Below, one piece after another: positions 1 to 13,200 of a DNA stretch of 64,000 bases. Position 1 is the stretch's first letter. Each line of letters begins with the position of its first letter. A model generated the notes under the pieces. The model was given only the letters and a program-made list of their open reading frames with translations, made no database searches and was not told where the DNA came from. The translations under genes and the position numbers were made by a program. Source of the stretch: Hippopus hippopus (taxonomy: Eukaryota; Mollusca; Bivalvia; Cardiida; Cardiidae); the NCBI GenBank assembly GCA_946811185.2, contig OX328096.1:20277881-20341880 (forward strand), given 5' to 3'.

Positions 1-167
1 ACTTTCTGCTATTTGTAATTTTCTGCATGTTGAAGAACCATATTACCTCTCGATTGAGTCTGTTCTTAGACAAAATTGTTTTTATGGATCTATCTTTGTG
101 TGATGACTTGTGTGTTATAACACATCAAGTAGATGGGTTAAACACCCTCTTGTCAGAGCACGGCTCA
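1..167 (-). repeat. Element C, 3' portion of a copy
   Basis: Shares the block from TTTTCTGCATG to GAGCACGGCTCA with the complete copy at 48371-48634. It faces the next copy; the two end motifs GGCTCA and TGAGCC lie 6 bp apart. Confidence 0.7.
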
Positions 168-173
168 TTTAAA

Positions 174-436
174 TGAGCCCTGCTCTGGCAAAAAGGGGCT
201 TAATGCGTCTCTGTGATGCATTATACCAGGCAAGTCATCACATAATTATGGATCCATAATAGCCACTTTTTTAAACAACCGACTTACTTATGAGGTAGAC
301 TGTTCCTTCGACATACAGATAATTGACCAATAGTGAAAAGTTTCGGCCCAGGTTAGCCTGCGCGGATTGCGCAGGCTGACCTGGGTCGATACTTTTCGCA
401 GTTGTATTAAGCCCCCTTTTCACAGAGCATGGCTCA
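174..436 (+). repeat. Element C, complete copy (minus-like arrangement of paired copies)
   Basis: Ends TGAGCCCTGCTCTGGC and its inverse GAGCATGGCTCA. Contains the internal palindrome around GCCTGCGCGGATTGCGCAGGC. Ends 49 bp before the C1q exon. Confidence 0.75.
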
Positions 437-484
437 TTTATATAAGTGCTTTCAGAATTTGTATGCTTTTCTTTTAACCTGCAG

Positions 485-894
485 GTGAGAGGCCCATAAA
501 AACACCCAAGGTATCATTTTTTGTGACAAGAACATCCAAGTTTGGCCCTGTGCAACAAGATACTACCATTGAATTTGACAAGGTATTCACCAACGATGGA
601 AATGCATTTGATAAACTTACATCCCACTTTGTTTGCAACACAAATGGAACTTACATTTTCAACGCCCACATTCTGAGTCAGGAAGATCGGGACGCATTTG
701 TCATGATCATGCTAAATGAACAACCCCAGATTCCGCTGCATGGAGACCACAGATCTGGGTATGGAGTGGCTAGCAATGTAGCCATATTTCATCTTAATGA
801 AGGTGACCATGTCTGGCTACGATTGAAGAATAACTCCGCCATTTCCAATGACGCCTCTACATTTTCTGGGTATCTTATCTATACAGAGGATTAG
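485..894 (+). CDS. C1q domain-containing protein, terminal exon (partial gene)
   Basis: This looks like the last coding exon of a secreted C1q/TNF-like protein. A ...CTGCAG acceptor ends at base 484, the open frame runs from base 487 (split codon at 485-486), and the stop is at 892-894. The roughly 135 residues cover a C1q globular domain: an early aromatic strand (VSFFVTRTS), the core IEFDKVFTNDGNAFDK, the aromatic strand NGTYIFNAHIL, and the closing STFSGYLIY typical of the family. GTG at 523 is an internal Val codon, not a start. Bivalves have large sets of such lectin-like immune and matrix proteins. No collagen stalk or signal peptide is visible because upstream exons lie outside the window. 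Family call is strong; the specific ligand is unknown. Confidence 0.85.
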
Positions 895-1094
895 CTGATC
901 TCTGTCAAACAACTCATTTCAAATCATCGAAATCATAGCTACAATTTATTGCAGTATTTTATTAGTAAAAGGAAATGAATTTATTTGTGTAAGGTCAGAA
1001 AAAATTGTTAGAAAAGGAGAAAATGGCGGTAAAATGGTGAAATTGTATTATTTGTAATGCATGTAATTCTACAAGGTCTAGTATATTAAGAACA

Positions 1095-1290
1095 AATTTT
1101 AGAATAGTCCAAGTTGAAAGCATTTTCATACAACAAATCAAGTCTGACTCAAAAAATGGAATTTTGCCTCTGAAAGGGTCCAACAACATAGTGGGAAAAG
1201 GAGAAAATGCTGGTTACCTTTACCCACAATGTTTTCAAAAGCCTTCCTCCTCAAGGCCCTAAAATCTCAGATTATATGGTAAAGGTTTGA
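1095..1290 (-). repeat. Family A copy, decayed
   Basis: Reverse orientation; hairpin truncated on the right arm (GGTTACCTTTACCCAC). Confidence 0.6.
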
Positions 1291-1301
1291 TTTAAAACAC
1301 T

Positions 1302-1532
1302 TTAAACTCTTTACCAAACAACAAAATTTCAGACTGGTCCAAATTGAGAGCATTAGCAGACGACAAAATTAAAGTGACTCAAAAATTGAAGTTTGTTTTG
1401 GGAAGGGTAGAAAAACATTGTGGGAAAAGGAGAAAATGCTGGTTACCAGCATTTTCTCCTTTTCCCACAATGTTTTCAGAAGCCTTCTTTCTCAGAGTCG
1501 TGAAAACCCAGGATTGTTTGGTAAAGGGTTAA
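1302..1532 (-). repeat. Family A copy, full length
   Basis: Family A is defined by this layout: TTAA, end CTCTTTACCAAAC, about 90 bp including GCATTTGCAGACGAC, a 65-nt palindrome made of AAAACATTGTGGGAAAAGG, AGAAAATGCTGGT, one base, and the inverse, then GGTCGTTAAAA and end TGGTAAAGGGTTAA. This copy is reverse, TTAA on both sides, hairpin intact. Confidence 0.85.
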
Positions 1533-1589
1533 AACAGTAGATAGTGTGATAAAAAAAAGTTTTCTACTGCTTGTAACAACTGAAACTTG

Positions 1590-1782
1590 GAACTCTTTAC
1601 TAAATGACAAATTTTCAGATCTGATTATTTTGAAAGCACATGCAGGCAACAGAAGAGATGTTGCTATAATGGTAAAATTTTAAAATGTAAAACACTGGTT
1701 ACCTTTTCCCACAATGTTTTCAAAAGCTTTCACCCTCAGGGTTGTAATAACCCGGGAATGTTCCGGTATGTAAAGGGTTTAA
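1590..1782 (-). repeat. Family A copy, internally deleted
   Basis: Reverse. Both ends recognisable, but the left hairpin arm is lost, leaving CTGGTTACC joined to TTTTCCCACAATG. Confidence 0.7.
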
Positions 1783-3274
1783 TTAAGAACATTGTTAAAA
1801 TGTACTGTATTTAGTGACAATGCTCACTTCTCCTTCATACAAAGCATTCTACTGCAAATAACTTCTGAAACCTTTATGACCAAATGGAAAAATTGGTCAT
1901 GATAAGCTATATCTATTTCTCAAAATTATTCCATTTTACCCTTTGACCCAAAAATATCTTACAAAATCATTGTATATGATTCAATACACTGTATTTACAA
2001 GTAAGTTTCCTCCAAAAATAGACTTGCATCTGATAACTTTAAATTTGATTTTCTTAAATACAGATATTTGAATTACTCTGATTCATTCATGTATGTGTGA
2101 AATTTTATAACAATGTAGAAGATTTGACAATTTTAGGGATGTTGTGTGATCTATGTATTTTGTTGTTTAGTAACAGCTCATAGAAATTAAATGGTAGAAA
2201 ATGTACAACTCTCATTTGTTCTCTACAATAGGGTTGAAAGGGTAATACAACAATCAGTAGGTCCCAAACAACAGGGATGTAAAATTCTACTCGCCCACGC
2301 GCATTGAGTGATTTTTGACTTCGGGCGAGTACAATAAATAGCTGACTCGCCCAACTGGGTGAGTGCATATTCTGACATTATATGCACTATAAGTCCGTAA
2401 AATTCAGCAAAATTTCAGTCGGAGAACTGCTAATCAAACGGAAGTTTACATCAGTTATTTTTGTCACAAACCATGACATGCATATACACAATACAATGTC
2501 AATTTCGCCCCACCGAATCTGCATCAGATCTCTACAGCGAACCAATCAGGTATCATGTACGAGATTTAGTCACCGCCCATTGTTCTAAAAGTCATGCTTT
2601 GATTCTGCCTTGTCACAGACTTTTGGGACAACCCTCATACACTGGGTATTTAGCAACGACCTCGGGACGACTCGGAGTAAATCCGGCTGTCTACGCTTTA
2701 GTATTTATTTCTTTTCTTACGGGAATAGCCAAGGGAATTACAAACTGGTTCAGTGGTTTTCTAAAAATATTCTGAAGAAGTGGCATGACAAATATTTCAT
2801 TAAATTGATTGAATCAATACAGAAGCATTACAAAGAAGGTTATGTTAAAAGATAATTACATAAACAAATTAGGTTGATTTTGCGCTCGAACGGCAAGTCA
2901 TTTGATCAGAAAATTTGACAGCGCAGATAACCTATTTTTAGTAGCGGTGTAGGGAACACCATCTGTTTGTTTACCTCACCTTTAGAAAATGAATTCCTCT
3001 CCTTGCATGATGTTAACAAACAGGCAGTTCAATAAAAAACTAAAAATCAGACATGATAACATTTCCTGACATTTAGTTCAGATCAAAATTAGGTGTAAGT
3101 TCAGTTAATCACATGACTTTCAATTCTATTAGACAAATATTTCACGAAAAAAGGGGGAGTGAAAAACTCTGCAGGGCGAGTAACCTTTAACACTACTAGC
3201 CCTGCCGGGTGAGTAGATAAAAAAATACATAGATCTACAAGTTCGATCCTGAGCTGAAGTAATCCTAAGTAATT

Positions 3275-3432
3275 TTCTTCCATTTGGTCTGTGTGAAAGC
3301 ATTTGCAGACAGTATTTTGAATGTGGATCAAATGCTAAGCTCTCCCTTTGAAAGGGGAAGGAGAAATTCCTCCTTTTCCCAGGTTTCCATAGCCTTCTTC
3401 CTCAAACCGTTGGATTTATTGCTGAAGGATTA
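3275..3432 (-). repeat. Family A copy, decayed
   Basis: Reverse; GCATTTGCAGACAG and a shortened AAGGAGAAATTCCTCCTT hairpin remain. Confidence 0.5.
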
Positions 3433-3698
3433 CGAGTAATACAATCCAAACCATCTTCCCACTAACTTCCAGAGGCTGCAACATAAACTTTCAAGAGTGG
3501 ATAAATCTAGATTCTGCAGTGATCTACCAAGAATTATTCAGAAAGAGGGACAATTGTCCTGATAGCCTAAAAAATGGGGCATTCTGCTCCTCAAAGGACA
3601 ATTCTCATCCTTTCAACTACAATTAATTTTTGTTTGCAGTTGCTTTCAGTTTTTGAAAGTCAAATGGTCATCTGTTTAAGAGTTTAAAATGTACTTAC

Positions 3699-4255
3699 CT
3701 TTTAACCTTCTTCTGTGTTTCTTTTTCTATTTTCTCATCTTTCACTCCTGTTTCTTCTTTTACCTCCAACTTCACATCGTCCTTTATTTCTTCTCTCTCT
3801 CTTTTGATATTGTCTACATTCATTGCCTCTGCCGTTTTAGATACTTTCTCACTATCATTATCATCATCATCATTTTCACGAAACTTCTCTGTTTTTACCT
3901 TTACCTGTTTTTCTGAATTTTTCGAGTTCCTTTTCCCTTTAGCATCATTCTTTGGTGTGCTTTTCTTTCTTTCTTTACCTTTCCCTGATTTAGGAGTCAA
4001 CTTTTGTTTATCAGGGGATTTTTTCTTTTCCATAGACTCTTTCACCCCTTCTTGATTTTCTGATTCTTTCACTTGTTCTTGATTTTCTGATTCTTTGACA
4101 AGTTCTTCATTTTCCGATTCTTTCACCTGTTCTTTTTCCGTACTTTCAGTTACTTCTTCCTGCTCCAGCTTAGTTGTTTTAGATGCTGATTCTGATGTGC
4201 CTGTAGACATCTGTTCCTTTACTTCTCCTTTTTTGACCTCATTTTTTCTTTCAAC
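3699..4255 (-). CDS. LIG1: LIG1 coding exon 6, charged linker
   Basis: Acceptor CTTGTAG, 557 bp, donor GTAAGT. Encodes 185 residues of Lys/Glu/Ser linker. It contains four tandem 9-residue units starting VKES (VKESENEEL, VKESENQEQ, VKESENQEG, VKESMEKKK; about residues 205-240), then SPDKQKLTPKSGKGKERKK and an acidic DDDDNDSE patch. Low-complexity, probably disordered. The next exon (start of the DNA-binding domain) was not found down to base 1. Confidence 0.8.
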
Positions 4256-7200
4256 CTACAAGAGACATAAATTACAAAATTGAATGCTGTCTTACACAAG
4301 TAACTCTTATGCCCTGGGTTTCATCTGTACTATGCTCGGGTTCTAACATGTCTTGTAAAAAATTAATCTCCCCTAAAAAGAAAAGAAAACAATAAGGAGA
4401 AAATACTGATTACTAGCAAAGAGTAGAAATCATGATTTTAACATTTTTACAATTTCAACACCACCTACACACTCATCTGGATTTCTTTGAAGTACCAAAC
4501 TATCTGCTGAATAAGCAGTACAGTGAGTCAAGTTTTGCTGCTTTAAAGATGTATCACTTTTGTAAACATTAAGGAAAAAGGTGAAAATGACAACCAGCAT
4601 TTTGTCCTTTTTCCAGAATGATTTCAAACCTTTGAAAGACAATTCTCATTCATGATTTGATCCATATTTCTAGAATGAGAGCATCTATTCAGTTTATTGG
4701 GAACTCTGTGCTTTGATGTATGAACCTTAAGATTTCTTGTAGCCTAGCCTGGTAGGTCAGTCATTAACATACAGAGCTTCAAACCAGGTGACTGTTGGTT
4801 CAATTGATTGATTAATTGTATGGTGTTTAATGCAGTTTTCAACATTATTTCAGTTATTATATCACGGTGGCCAGTGCACCTATCCATGCTTTCCTGGATT
4901 TCTTTTTACCAGTATTCCGCACAGCATTCTTTCCAAGCCATTGGCTGCTTTTCCACATTAACCATCATCAAAACAATGATCAGTGGTGAGAGAGGAATGA
5001 ATCCTGTTGCAATGATTATCATCAATCCTCTGAAGACATTGGCCGAGCCAGGGATCAAACCAGTGACCCCTGTTCTCAAGTCCTGTACGCTACCAACTGA
5101 GCTACTGGAGCTCAGTTAGTAATATATGGAGCTTGAAACCAGGGGAGTGCTGGTTTGAATCGAAAGCTCTGCCAATTTTTCCTAAAGGATTAATGGTAGT
5201 CATCATAAGAGGATTCATTCCTCTCTCACAAATGATCAATGTTATGACAATGGTTATTCAGGAATGCAGCCTGTGGCTTGACAAGATATTTTGTGCTAAG
5301 TCTTGATAAAAGAGTCTCTTGGAAAGCATGGATAGGTGCACTGGCCACTGCAATGTAACTGAAATAATGTTGAAAATGGTGTTAAATGTTAAATAAACAA
5401 TGACACAAAACAAATTTCAACTTTTACAACTGTAGTTGCCTTTGCTGCAAGTGCAGATCATGATAAGAATGCACAGAATGTGCAATCTGATCTTAAAGAT
5501 GCCGGTCTACAGCCGGTGAGCAAAAACGCTGTTAATTTTCAAACAATTTAGAATAGTACAGAAATCAGTCCTTTTTGTAAACATGGATAAATTACTGACA
5601 TATATGGTGTAATTGAAAAAAAGAAACACGGAGATTTGTATTAGAAACCAAACATTGGTCAGAAGAAAACTGGCTGACAATCGAAGCTGTAAACAATGGC
5701 AGTGCGTCACGGAAATTTATCGTTGGTTTCCGCCTAGAGTCGGATACAGTGTAATTTGCATATAGGCCGCGACCTCCGTCTGAAAATCAAGGCTGCAACA
5801 GAGAAGCCTCCATTTTCCTTTGTTTACCTCATTAAACGCAGGGCGAAGGTCAAATATAGTCACGTGGCAGAATGCATGATCATCATACGAATCTACCCGA
5901 GTGTATAACGGATATATTGAAAATCTTCGATTCAAAAACCGGAAACGACGAGTCTGTTTACATGGAAAGCCGCAACTCAGCGAAATGCATTTTCTATCGA
6001 CCGTAATCTAAGCAACCTTGCAACCGTCAGGCGCAATATTTGGCATGAAGATATAAGAATGACTATATTTTGATAAAGACAAAATGATTTAAAACTGGCT
6101 GAAAATGAGTATAAGGGCCTCTTTAAATCTACACTGTCTGTTTGGCCGAGACTAACTGTTCCAGAATTACTTGGTACAACGAATGCCTGAACCTGAACCC
6201 TTTACCAAGCAATTCTCAGTTTCAGCAACCCTGAGGATGAAGGCTTTCAGAAAATATTGTTGAAAAAGAAGAAAATGCTGGTTACCAGCATTTTCTTCTT
6301 TTACCACAATACTTTCTATTCTTAGACAATTACCTTGATTAAAGACACACTGATTTATCGTCTGCATATGCTTTCAATTTGGAGTAGTCCAACATTTTGT
6401 CGTTTGGTACAGAGTTCATGAACTCAATGTTATACACACCTTTTCATCTTTTTTCTCTTCTTCTTCCTCTTCCACCTCCATTTTTTCTTCAATTCTTTGA
6501 AATGGGATTTTCTTTGCACTTCCTCCAACACTCTTCCTTGCTGAATTGTGCATGTAATTAAAATTGGAACCACAGCATTATTGTAGTGTCTCAAAATTTA
6601 GCTATTGCACAGGTAAGTATTTTCATTAATTTAAAACAAAAAAATACTGTATTAGCCATTTACCATACAATCCTATGTTTTAACGACCCTGAGGGAGACA
6701 GCTTGTGAAAGAATTGTGGGAAGAGGATAAAATGCTAGTAACCAGCATGTTTCTACCCCTTCAATGATAGAAATCTTTATTTGGGCAACTTTTCATATGT
6801 TCTCAAAAGTCTTAAATTTGGACATGTCTAAATTTTGTCTTTTGGTAAAGAGTTAATCTTACTTTGTATTGCCTACATGGTCCGATCACATTTGAGCTGC
6901 ATTTATTGTACTTCATATGCATTCAATTTGGTTGAGTCCAAAATTTTGCCATTTGGTAAAGAGTTAACCATTTCCAAGATAAGGCATCTGGGACTCTGCC
7001 AATTTTACAGCCTCTATTGGGGACAAAAAAGGGTCTGGTGTACTGAATGTACAAGTCTCACTCTGCAATCATCTGCTGTTGAAAACAATAAGGATAAAGA
7101 AGAAGTTGCTTGTAACAATTCCTTACTGACAAAACCAGGTTTTCGAGGGAAAACTTTCAACATGATTTCCTGGTCGGTTTCAGACCCCAATTATTTTCCA

Positions 7201-10200
7201 AAACTGAACTCAAACAGATATTTCTATGACATCTTCCTGTCTATGCATGCAAAAGACAGTTACAAAAACAGTGAAGTAGGTCCATCTTTGTTGTATGAGT
7301 CGCTGCAATGGATTAGTTGTCCCAAGTAAATTGAACCAACCACAAGGCATGTTGCAATTTAGCATACACGTCAGGTAACAAATTAGGGGTGGCTGACCTG
7401 AAAAGATTTGTCCTTGAAAGGTAAGCAAACGTTGCGAGAAAAAGGAAAAAATGCTGGTCACCACCATTTTCTCCTTTCCCACCATGTTTTCAAAAGCCTT
7501 TTCCTCTAAGGTTAATAAAATTGGGTTTGTGTGGTAAATGGTTTTAACTATATTTAGCCCCTCACCTGTTTTGCGCACAGGATATGGAGACTTCACTGGT
7601 GTGATAAAAGCACTACCCGTATCTGATGACACAGAAATACCTGAGTCCTGACTGTTCTTATTGTCCTGAAAAAACAAGAAGAATTCATTGATTGAATGGT
7701 GTTTTATGCCACTTTGAATATTATTTCAGTCATATCACAGCGACAGCTCATATCTTCATGTGAGTCCAGGGTTTCACCAGTTAGGCTCGGGTCTAAAGTG
7801 TCTTTCCCAAGGGACACTCCAACAAAAAATCCTGTGCTTAGAGTGAGGTTACAACCAAGGGCCAAAGTTACGACTTTTTACCACTGAACCATGCATGACC
7901 ATGATGAAAAAAGATGACAAAATACATGTAAAATGTATTAGAACTTTAGATCTTAACCTTTTAGCTTATTCTCATGTATTAATGACCTGAGGATGAAACA
8001 TTTTCTCCTTTTCCCACTATGTTTTCTATCTTATCAGAGAATTCAGTCCACCTGTACCACTTCTGAATTTATCATCTGCAGATGTTTTGATTTTGGCAGA
8101 GATTAAGAATTTGTTGTTATGGAAAAGGTTCAAGCAGCAGCAGGGGGTGGGATATTAAACTAGGTCAAAAGTTGCCAAGAAGCTCTTGACTTTTTACAGT
8201 TTACCTCTTATCAAATACAATTTTATTCTGCCAGTGACTAACATTTTGACAGGCTGTACAATAACAGACTGTCATCTTCACAGTAATTTCCATACTTTTA
8301 AAAAGTGCAATTTAAATCAAAAGGCATTTTAACATCCACATTGTTTACTGTTGGCTGCTATTGGGCCTTTAATGACCCAGAAGAAGAACCCTTTTGAAAA
8401 CATTGTGGGAAAAAGAGAAAATGCTGGTAACAGCATTTTCTCTTTTTTCCAATGTTTTCTATTTTATCAATCAAAGACGGAGTCCAAGATCTGAGCCATG
8501 TCACCTTTAAAGTTTTGTTGTCTGCAAATGCTTTCAATTTTGACTAGTCTACCTTTCAGTCATGTGGTAACGAGTTAAAGCAAGCTGCAACCTTTTCCAT
8601 GTCAGATTCAGGGCTTGCAAATCTCAGTTTGCATTATGTCTCACAACTGATACCCATTACACATGTTAACCCTTAAAGCGCCTTTCACAACTATCACAGT
8701 TGCCTTTTCAGCCTGTGTCAGTCAAGATCAGACTGCAAAACATGCAGTCTGACCTTTGATCTACACTGTCTGCTTTCCTGAAACACTACAGACAAAAGCA
8801 ACCATGATATTGTGATTATTTGGGTCTTATTTGTAGACTAAAAAAGTCTGTTGGTTTTATTCAGGACTTTAAGGTTAAAAGGGACATGCAACTCTTTTTA
8901 GACCAGTCCATATCAAAAGCATTTGCGGTGGACAAATTAATGTGCTTACGATGTTGGGATTTGTCTCTGAAAGGGTAGAAAATTTGGGAAAATGACTTAA
9001 AATCACATCAAAATAAAATTTTAACAATTTTTTCTCCTTTCACCACAATTTTTTCGAAAGCCATCTTTCTCGGAGATGTGAAAACAAGAGATTGCTAGGA
9101 AAATGTCCTGACAACAAAATTTTAGACTCTTCTAAATCAAAAGCATTCGCAGATAACAAACTGAATCACCTTAAATGATGATTGACAGGATGGGAAGAAG
9201 CAGAGAACCAGGACTGATAAAGCTGATCAGATCCCAATTGTAATGATGTAAAACACATGAGTATTAGTGACCTACCTTTTGTCCAATATATCATCTAACT
9301 CTTTACCAAACGACAAAATTTTGGACTAGTCCAAATTGAAAGCATTTGCAGACGACAAAATAAATTTGAATCAAAAATTTAATTTTGAATTGGAAAGAGA
9401 AGGAAACATTGTGAGAAAAGGAGAAAATGCTGGTTACCAGCATTTTCTCCTTTTCCCACAATGTTTTCAAAGGCTTTCTTTTTCAGGGTCGTTAAAAGTC
9501 GGGATTGTGTGGTAAAGAGTTAAGTGCAAACAAGGTAATTGCTGACGACTGCAAGACACATATGACAGATACAGCATGATCACAAAAGCTCACCTTGGGC
9601 ACTTTGTGATCAGGTGAACTAAAAACCCTTTTTTGGAGGAGTGACCCATACCTTTAAATTTTCTTTCTCTTCACTGACCTTCTCCAATCTTTGAGCAACA
9701 GCTTTCGGTTTGTCCCCGCCTTTATCTTCATTTTCTGTCTTTCCTGTCAAACGTGTTGTCTGTTCAATGTCATCTTCATCGTCACTGTCCAGCACTTTAA
9801 CTCGTTTTCTCGCAGGGGTTTTAATGGGACTATCATCCTGGCTGTCACTCTTCCTATGAGGTAGCAATAAGTAGAATATGTCAATACACTGTCTACAATT
9901 TCAACACACAGAGGTATAGCTCTGTCCCACATGGCTGAATTTTAGACCAGACCAAAATTAGAATATTTGCAGACATGTTAGATATAGCTGTTGTCTCTTA
10001 GGAAGCCAAAAACACCATGGAAAAGGAGAATATGCTGGTTACCAGCATTTTCTCCCTTTTCTACAATGCTTTCAAAAGCATTCCTTCTTGTGATTGTCAA
10101 AAACTTAGGATGGTCTGGTAAGGGCTAATGTTTTGGGGTATAAAGAATATTACATGTAGTTGAGTCCAAAGTTTAGTAATTTGGTGTTTTCAGAAAATCA

Positions 10201-13200
10201 CATAACATTTTCTGTTTCTTTAGTTCTTCACTAAAACTTACATAGAGGGTTTCAAGTAGAACTGTGTCATTTGTAAAATTTCTAATGTCTACCCCCTGTA
10301 TAAACTTTAGCTCTTTACCAAACAACAAAATTTTGGACTCAACCAAACTGAAAGCATTTGTTGATGAGATATTAATTGTGGCTCGAACGGTGATATCTGT
10401 CTTTGAAAGAATAGAAAACGTTGTTGGAAAAGGAGAAAATGCTGGTAACCAGCATTTTCTCCTCCTCCCACAATGTTTTCCAAAGCCTCCTTTTTCAGAG
10501 TTGTTAAAACTCAGGATTGTGTGGTAAAGAGTTAAACGAGATTTTTTTTGCAAAGATATATTTGCTGATACATACTTTAACATACAACATGACTTAGTGT
10601 CTTCTTGTGGAAGAAAACATGAAAACTTGAAAACTTTAAAATTTTATACATGCACTTCGCCTACACAAAAGTCCATGAAAATCAGAAAATAATTCAAATA
10701 CAGTTTTATTCTCAATTGAAGCAAATTAAATTAACTCTTTATTAGACAACAAAATCTTAGACTTGTCCAACTAGAAAGCATTTGCAGATAACAAATGTAA
10801 CTCAGAAAGTCTTTCAAAGGGTAGAAGACATTTTAGACAATCGACAAAAGCCTTCTTTTTCAGGGTTGTTAAACTTAAAAATAGATATTGTTTGGTAAAC
10901 TTAAGACTTGAATTGAGCGGAAAAAAATATGAATACCTATCAAATTACAAACCTTTTCTCTCCACTGTCTGGTTTGACTTTATTTCCTGTCTTTGTCTTT
11001 GGTGAAAAAAACGACCTGTAAAATAAGCAGGACAGGACTTAACTCTTTACCACACAATCGCGACTTTTAACAACTCTGAGAAAGAAAGCTTTTGAAAACA
11101 TTGTAGGAAAAGGAGAAAATGCTGGTAACCAGCATTTTCTCCTTTTCCCACAATGTTTTCTACCCTTCCAAAATCAAATTTCAATTTTTGAGTCACATTT
11201 ATTTTGTCGTCTGCAAATGCTTTCAATTTGGACCAGTCCAAAATTTTGTCGCTTGGTAAAGAGTTAACTCATAGACATTCACAAAATAAAATACATTTGA
11301 GCTATGCTCTGTGAAATGGGAGTTTAATGCACCTACAAAAAGTACTGACCAAGGTCAGCCTGTGCAATCCTGTTACCCAGGGTTCTTGGGTTAGAATCCC
11401 ATGCCCACTGCACTTTATAAACTGTATATACAAAAATTTTCACCAATCACTGTGACCTTGTAATATGAGCTGGCAAACAAGGTTTTGTACAAGACATGTT
11501 AGCTGTTCATGGCAACCATTTGTGCCAAATTATTTGAAATCCATCAATGTAGATGTAAGGGAGATAACTAGCACTCAGGTCAGAGTTATCTTTCTGTAGC
11601 GTGACACCCTAATTCATTTTCTTAGCAGCTCAACTGACATTATAAAAGACTCCTTTGGTTAAAGAGTTATGGCCTGCACAAGATTTGACCACCCATGAGA
11701 TCACTGAAAATAGATGGAGTCAATTCTTGAATGCGCCTGTCCTTCTTGATGCCCAAAGTAACCTTATCATTATCACCAGTTTTGACCCTAAGAAAATTTA
11801 ACAACAGGGGAGATACCTCAAAAATACAGTCAGAGTTATCTTTCTTGTATGCAACATACCTACTTAATAACCGTCACAGTCTGACGAAGTAACATGAAAA
11901 TATATCAACAGGTTAGATACTGGCCTACTGAAAATTTGACATTTGTGTGAGATAACTCAAATAGTCAATTGAGAACTATGACCTTGATTTTTAACCTGGT
12001 GACACAGTTCTTGCATGCAACACATCATCTATCCTTGGTGATCTTTTGTGCCAAAATATTTTGAAATCCAACAAAGAGGGCTGCACACAAACAACCATCA
12101 TTACCATAAAAGTTGCAAAAATCGACAAAGTTCAACTAAGTACTGTGACCTTGACCTTTCAGCTAGCAAAATGGTCTTAGCACATGACACATCGTCTATC
12201 CATGGTGGTAAGTTGTACCATATTATTCAGAAATCAAAGCATGCATGTCACATTTACTGGCCAGACAGGAACACCTGTCATCACTATAACTGAAGCAAGT
12301 ATTGACAAAGTTCAACCAAGTACTGTGATCTTGATCTTTGAGCTTGCAACAAAGTTGTTGCACTTGACACTTCATCGTACATGGTAACCTTTTGTGCAAA
12401 ATTTTTTTAGAAACAGACCATACACCTGGAAATTATTGGCTGAACAGGCTATAATTTTAGTAAACATTGACAAAGTTCAACCAAGCACTGTGACCTTGAC
12501 CTTTGAGCTGGCGACACAGCTGACACATCATCTATCCATAGTAACCACTTGTGTCAAATTATTTTACAATCGGACCATACATCTGGACGGCAACTGCAAG
12601 ACAGGAACACCTGTTAGTCTCAATAATGAGATGTTTACGGTGCTGCTTTTCATATTTGGACAATTAAGTACTGTCATAAGTCCCAGTGTTCAATCTAGCT
12701 TTGCTTGTAAGGGGGGGCAGGATGGGCCCACACACATTGAAATAGGAGGCCATTTTGGAAAACTGGGGGCCACACATAAAAAAAATAATACTTTGTACTG
12801 AAACGTTAACCTTTTTATTGAACAAGTATATTCTCATTCATATACATGTATCTATGAATACCATGCAAATAAACTTGAAACACTGCAGAAATTATCAGTT
12901 ATTGACGCAACCTTGTTTCCACCATTAATGTAATCCTGAAAAATGATAAAAATATGTTTGTCAATGGTAAACTGTTGAAAATTCTGATATCCTGTCACAG
13001 AGGGATTTAAGTTTCCCATTAATCACTCAAACTAGAGTTTAATTTTCTCTTCATAAACTAACCAACTTTGGAACTAATAGTCCGGGAGCCATTTTGGTTG
13101 AAACTCGCATTTCTTTGGGATTTTATTATCGTCGCTTGAACGAAGGGTAGGCACTGGCCCGATTGTGCTTTCCAAAGTAATATTTTCAACAGCTTTGCCT

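Larger units (their letters stand above)
895..3274. other. Between C1q exon and LIG1 exon 6, first part: no gene seen
   Basis: A copies at 1095-1782. About 2286-3216 looks like a decayed transposon bounded by inverted CTACTCGCCC / CTACTCACCC motifs, its left flank reading CAGGGATGTAAAATTC. No coding sequence or LIG1 exon was recognised. Confidence 0.5.
4256..6439. other. LIG1 intron 5
   Basis: Holds a decayed A remnant (about 4565-4640), two head-to-head SINEs (4804-5395), a B-type core at 5440-5515, dispersed repeat H (5555-6135) and an A copy (6194-6416). No other gene seen. Confidence 0.7.

Noticed and set aside
1095..1532. CRISPR-like regular palindromic repeats
   Set aside because: Spacing is irregular, units are whole transposons with TTAA flanks, and the genome is animal.
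3689..4283. Plus-strand frames over 3689-4283
   Set aside because: Antisense shadow of LIG1 exon 6, arising from its Lys/Glu-rich codons.
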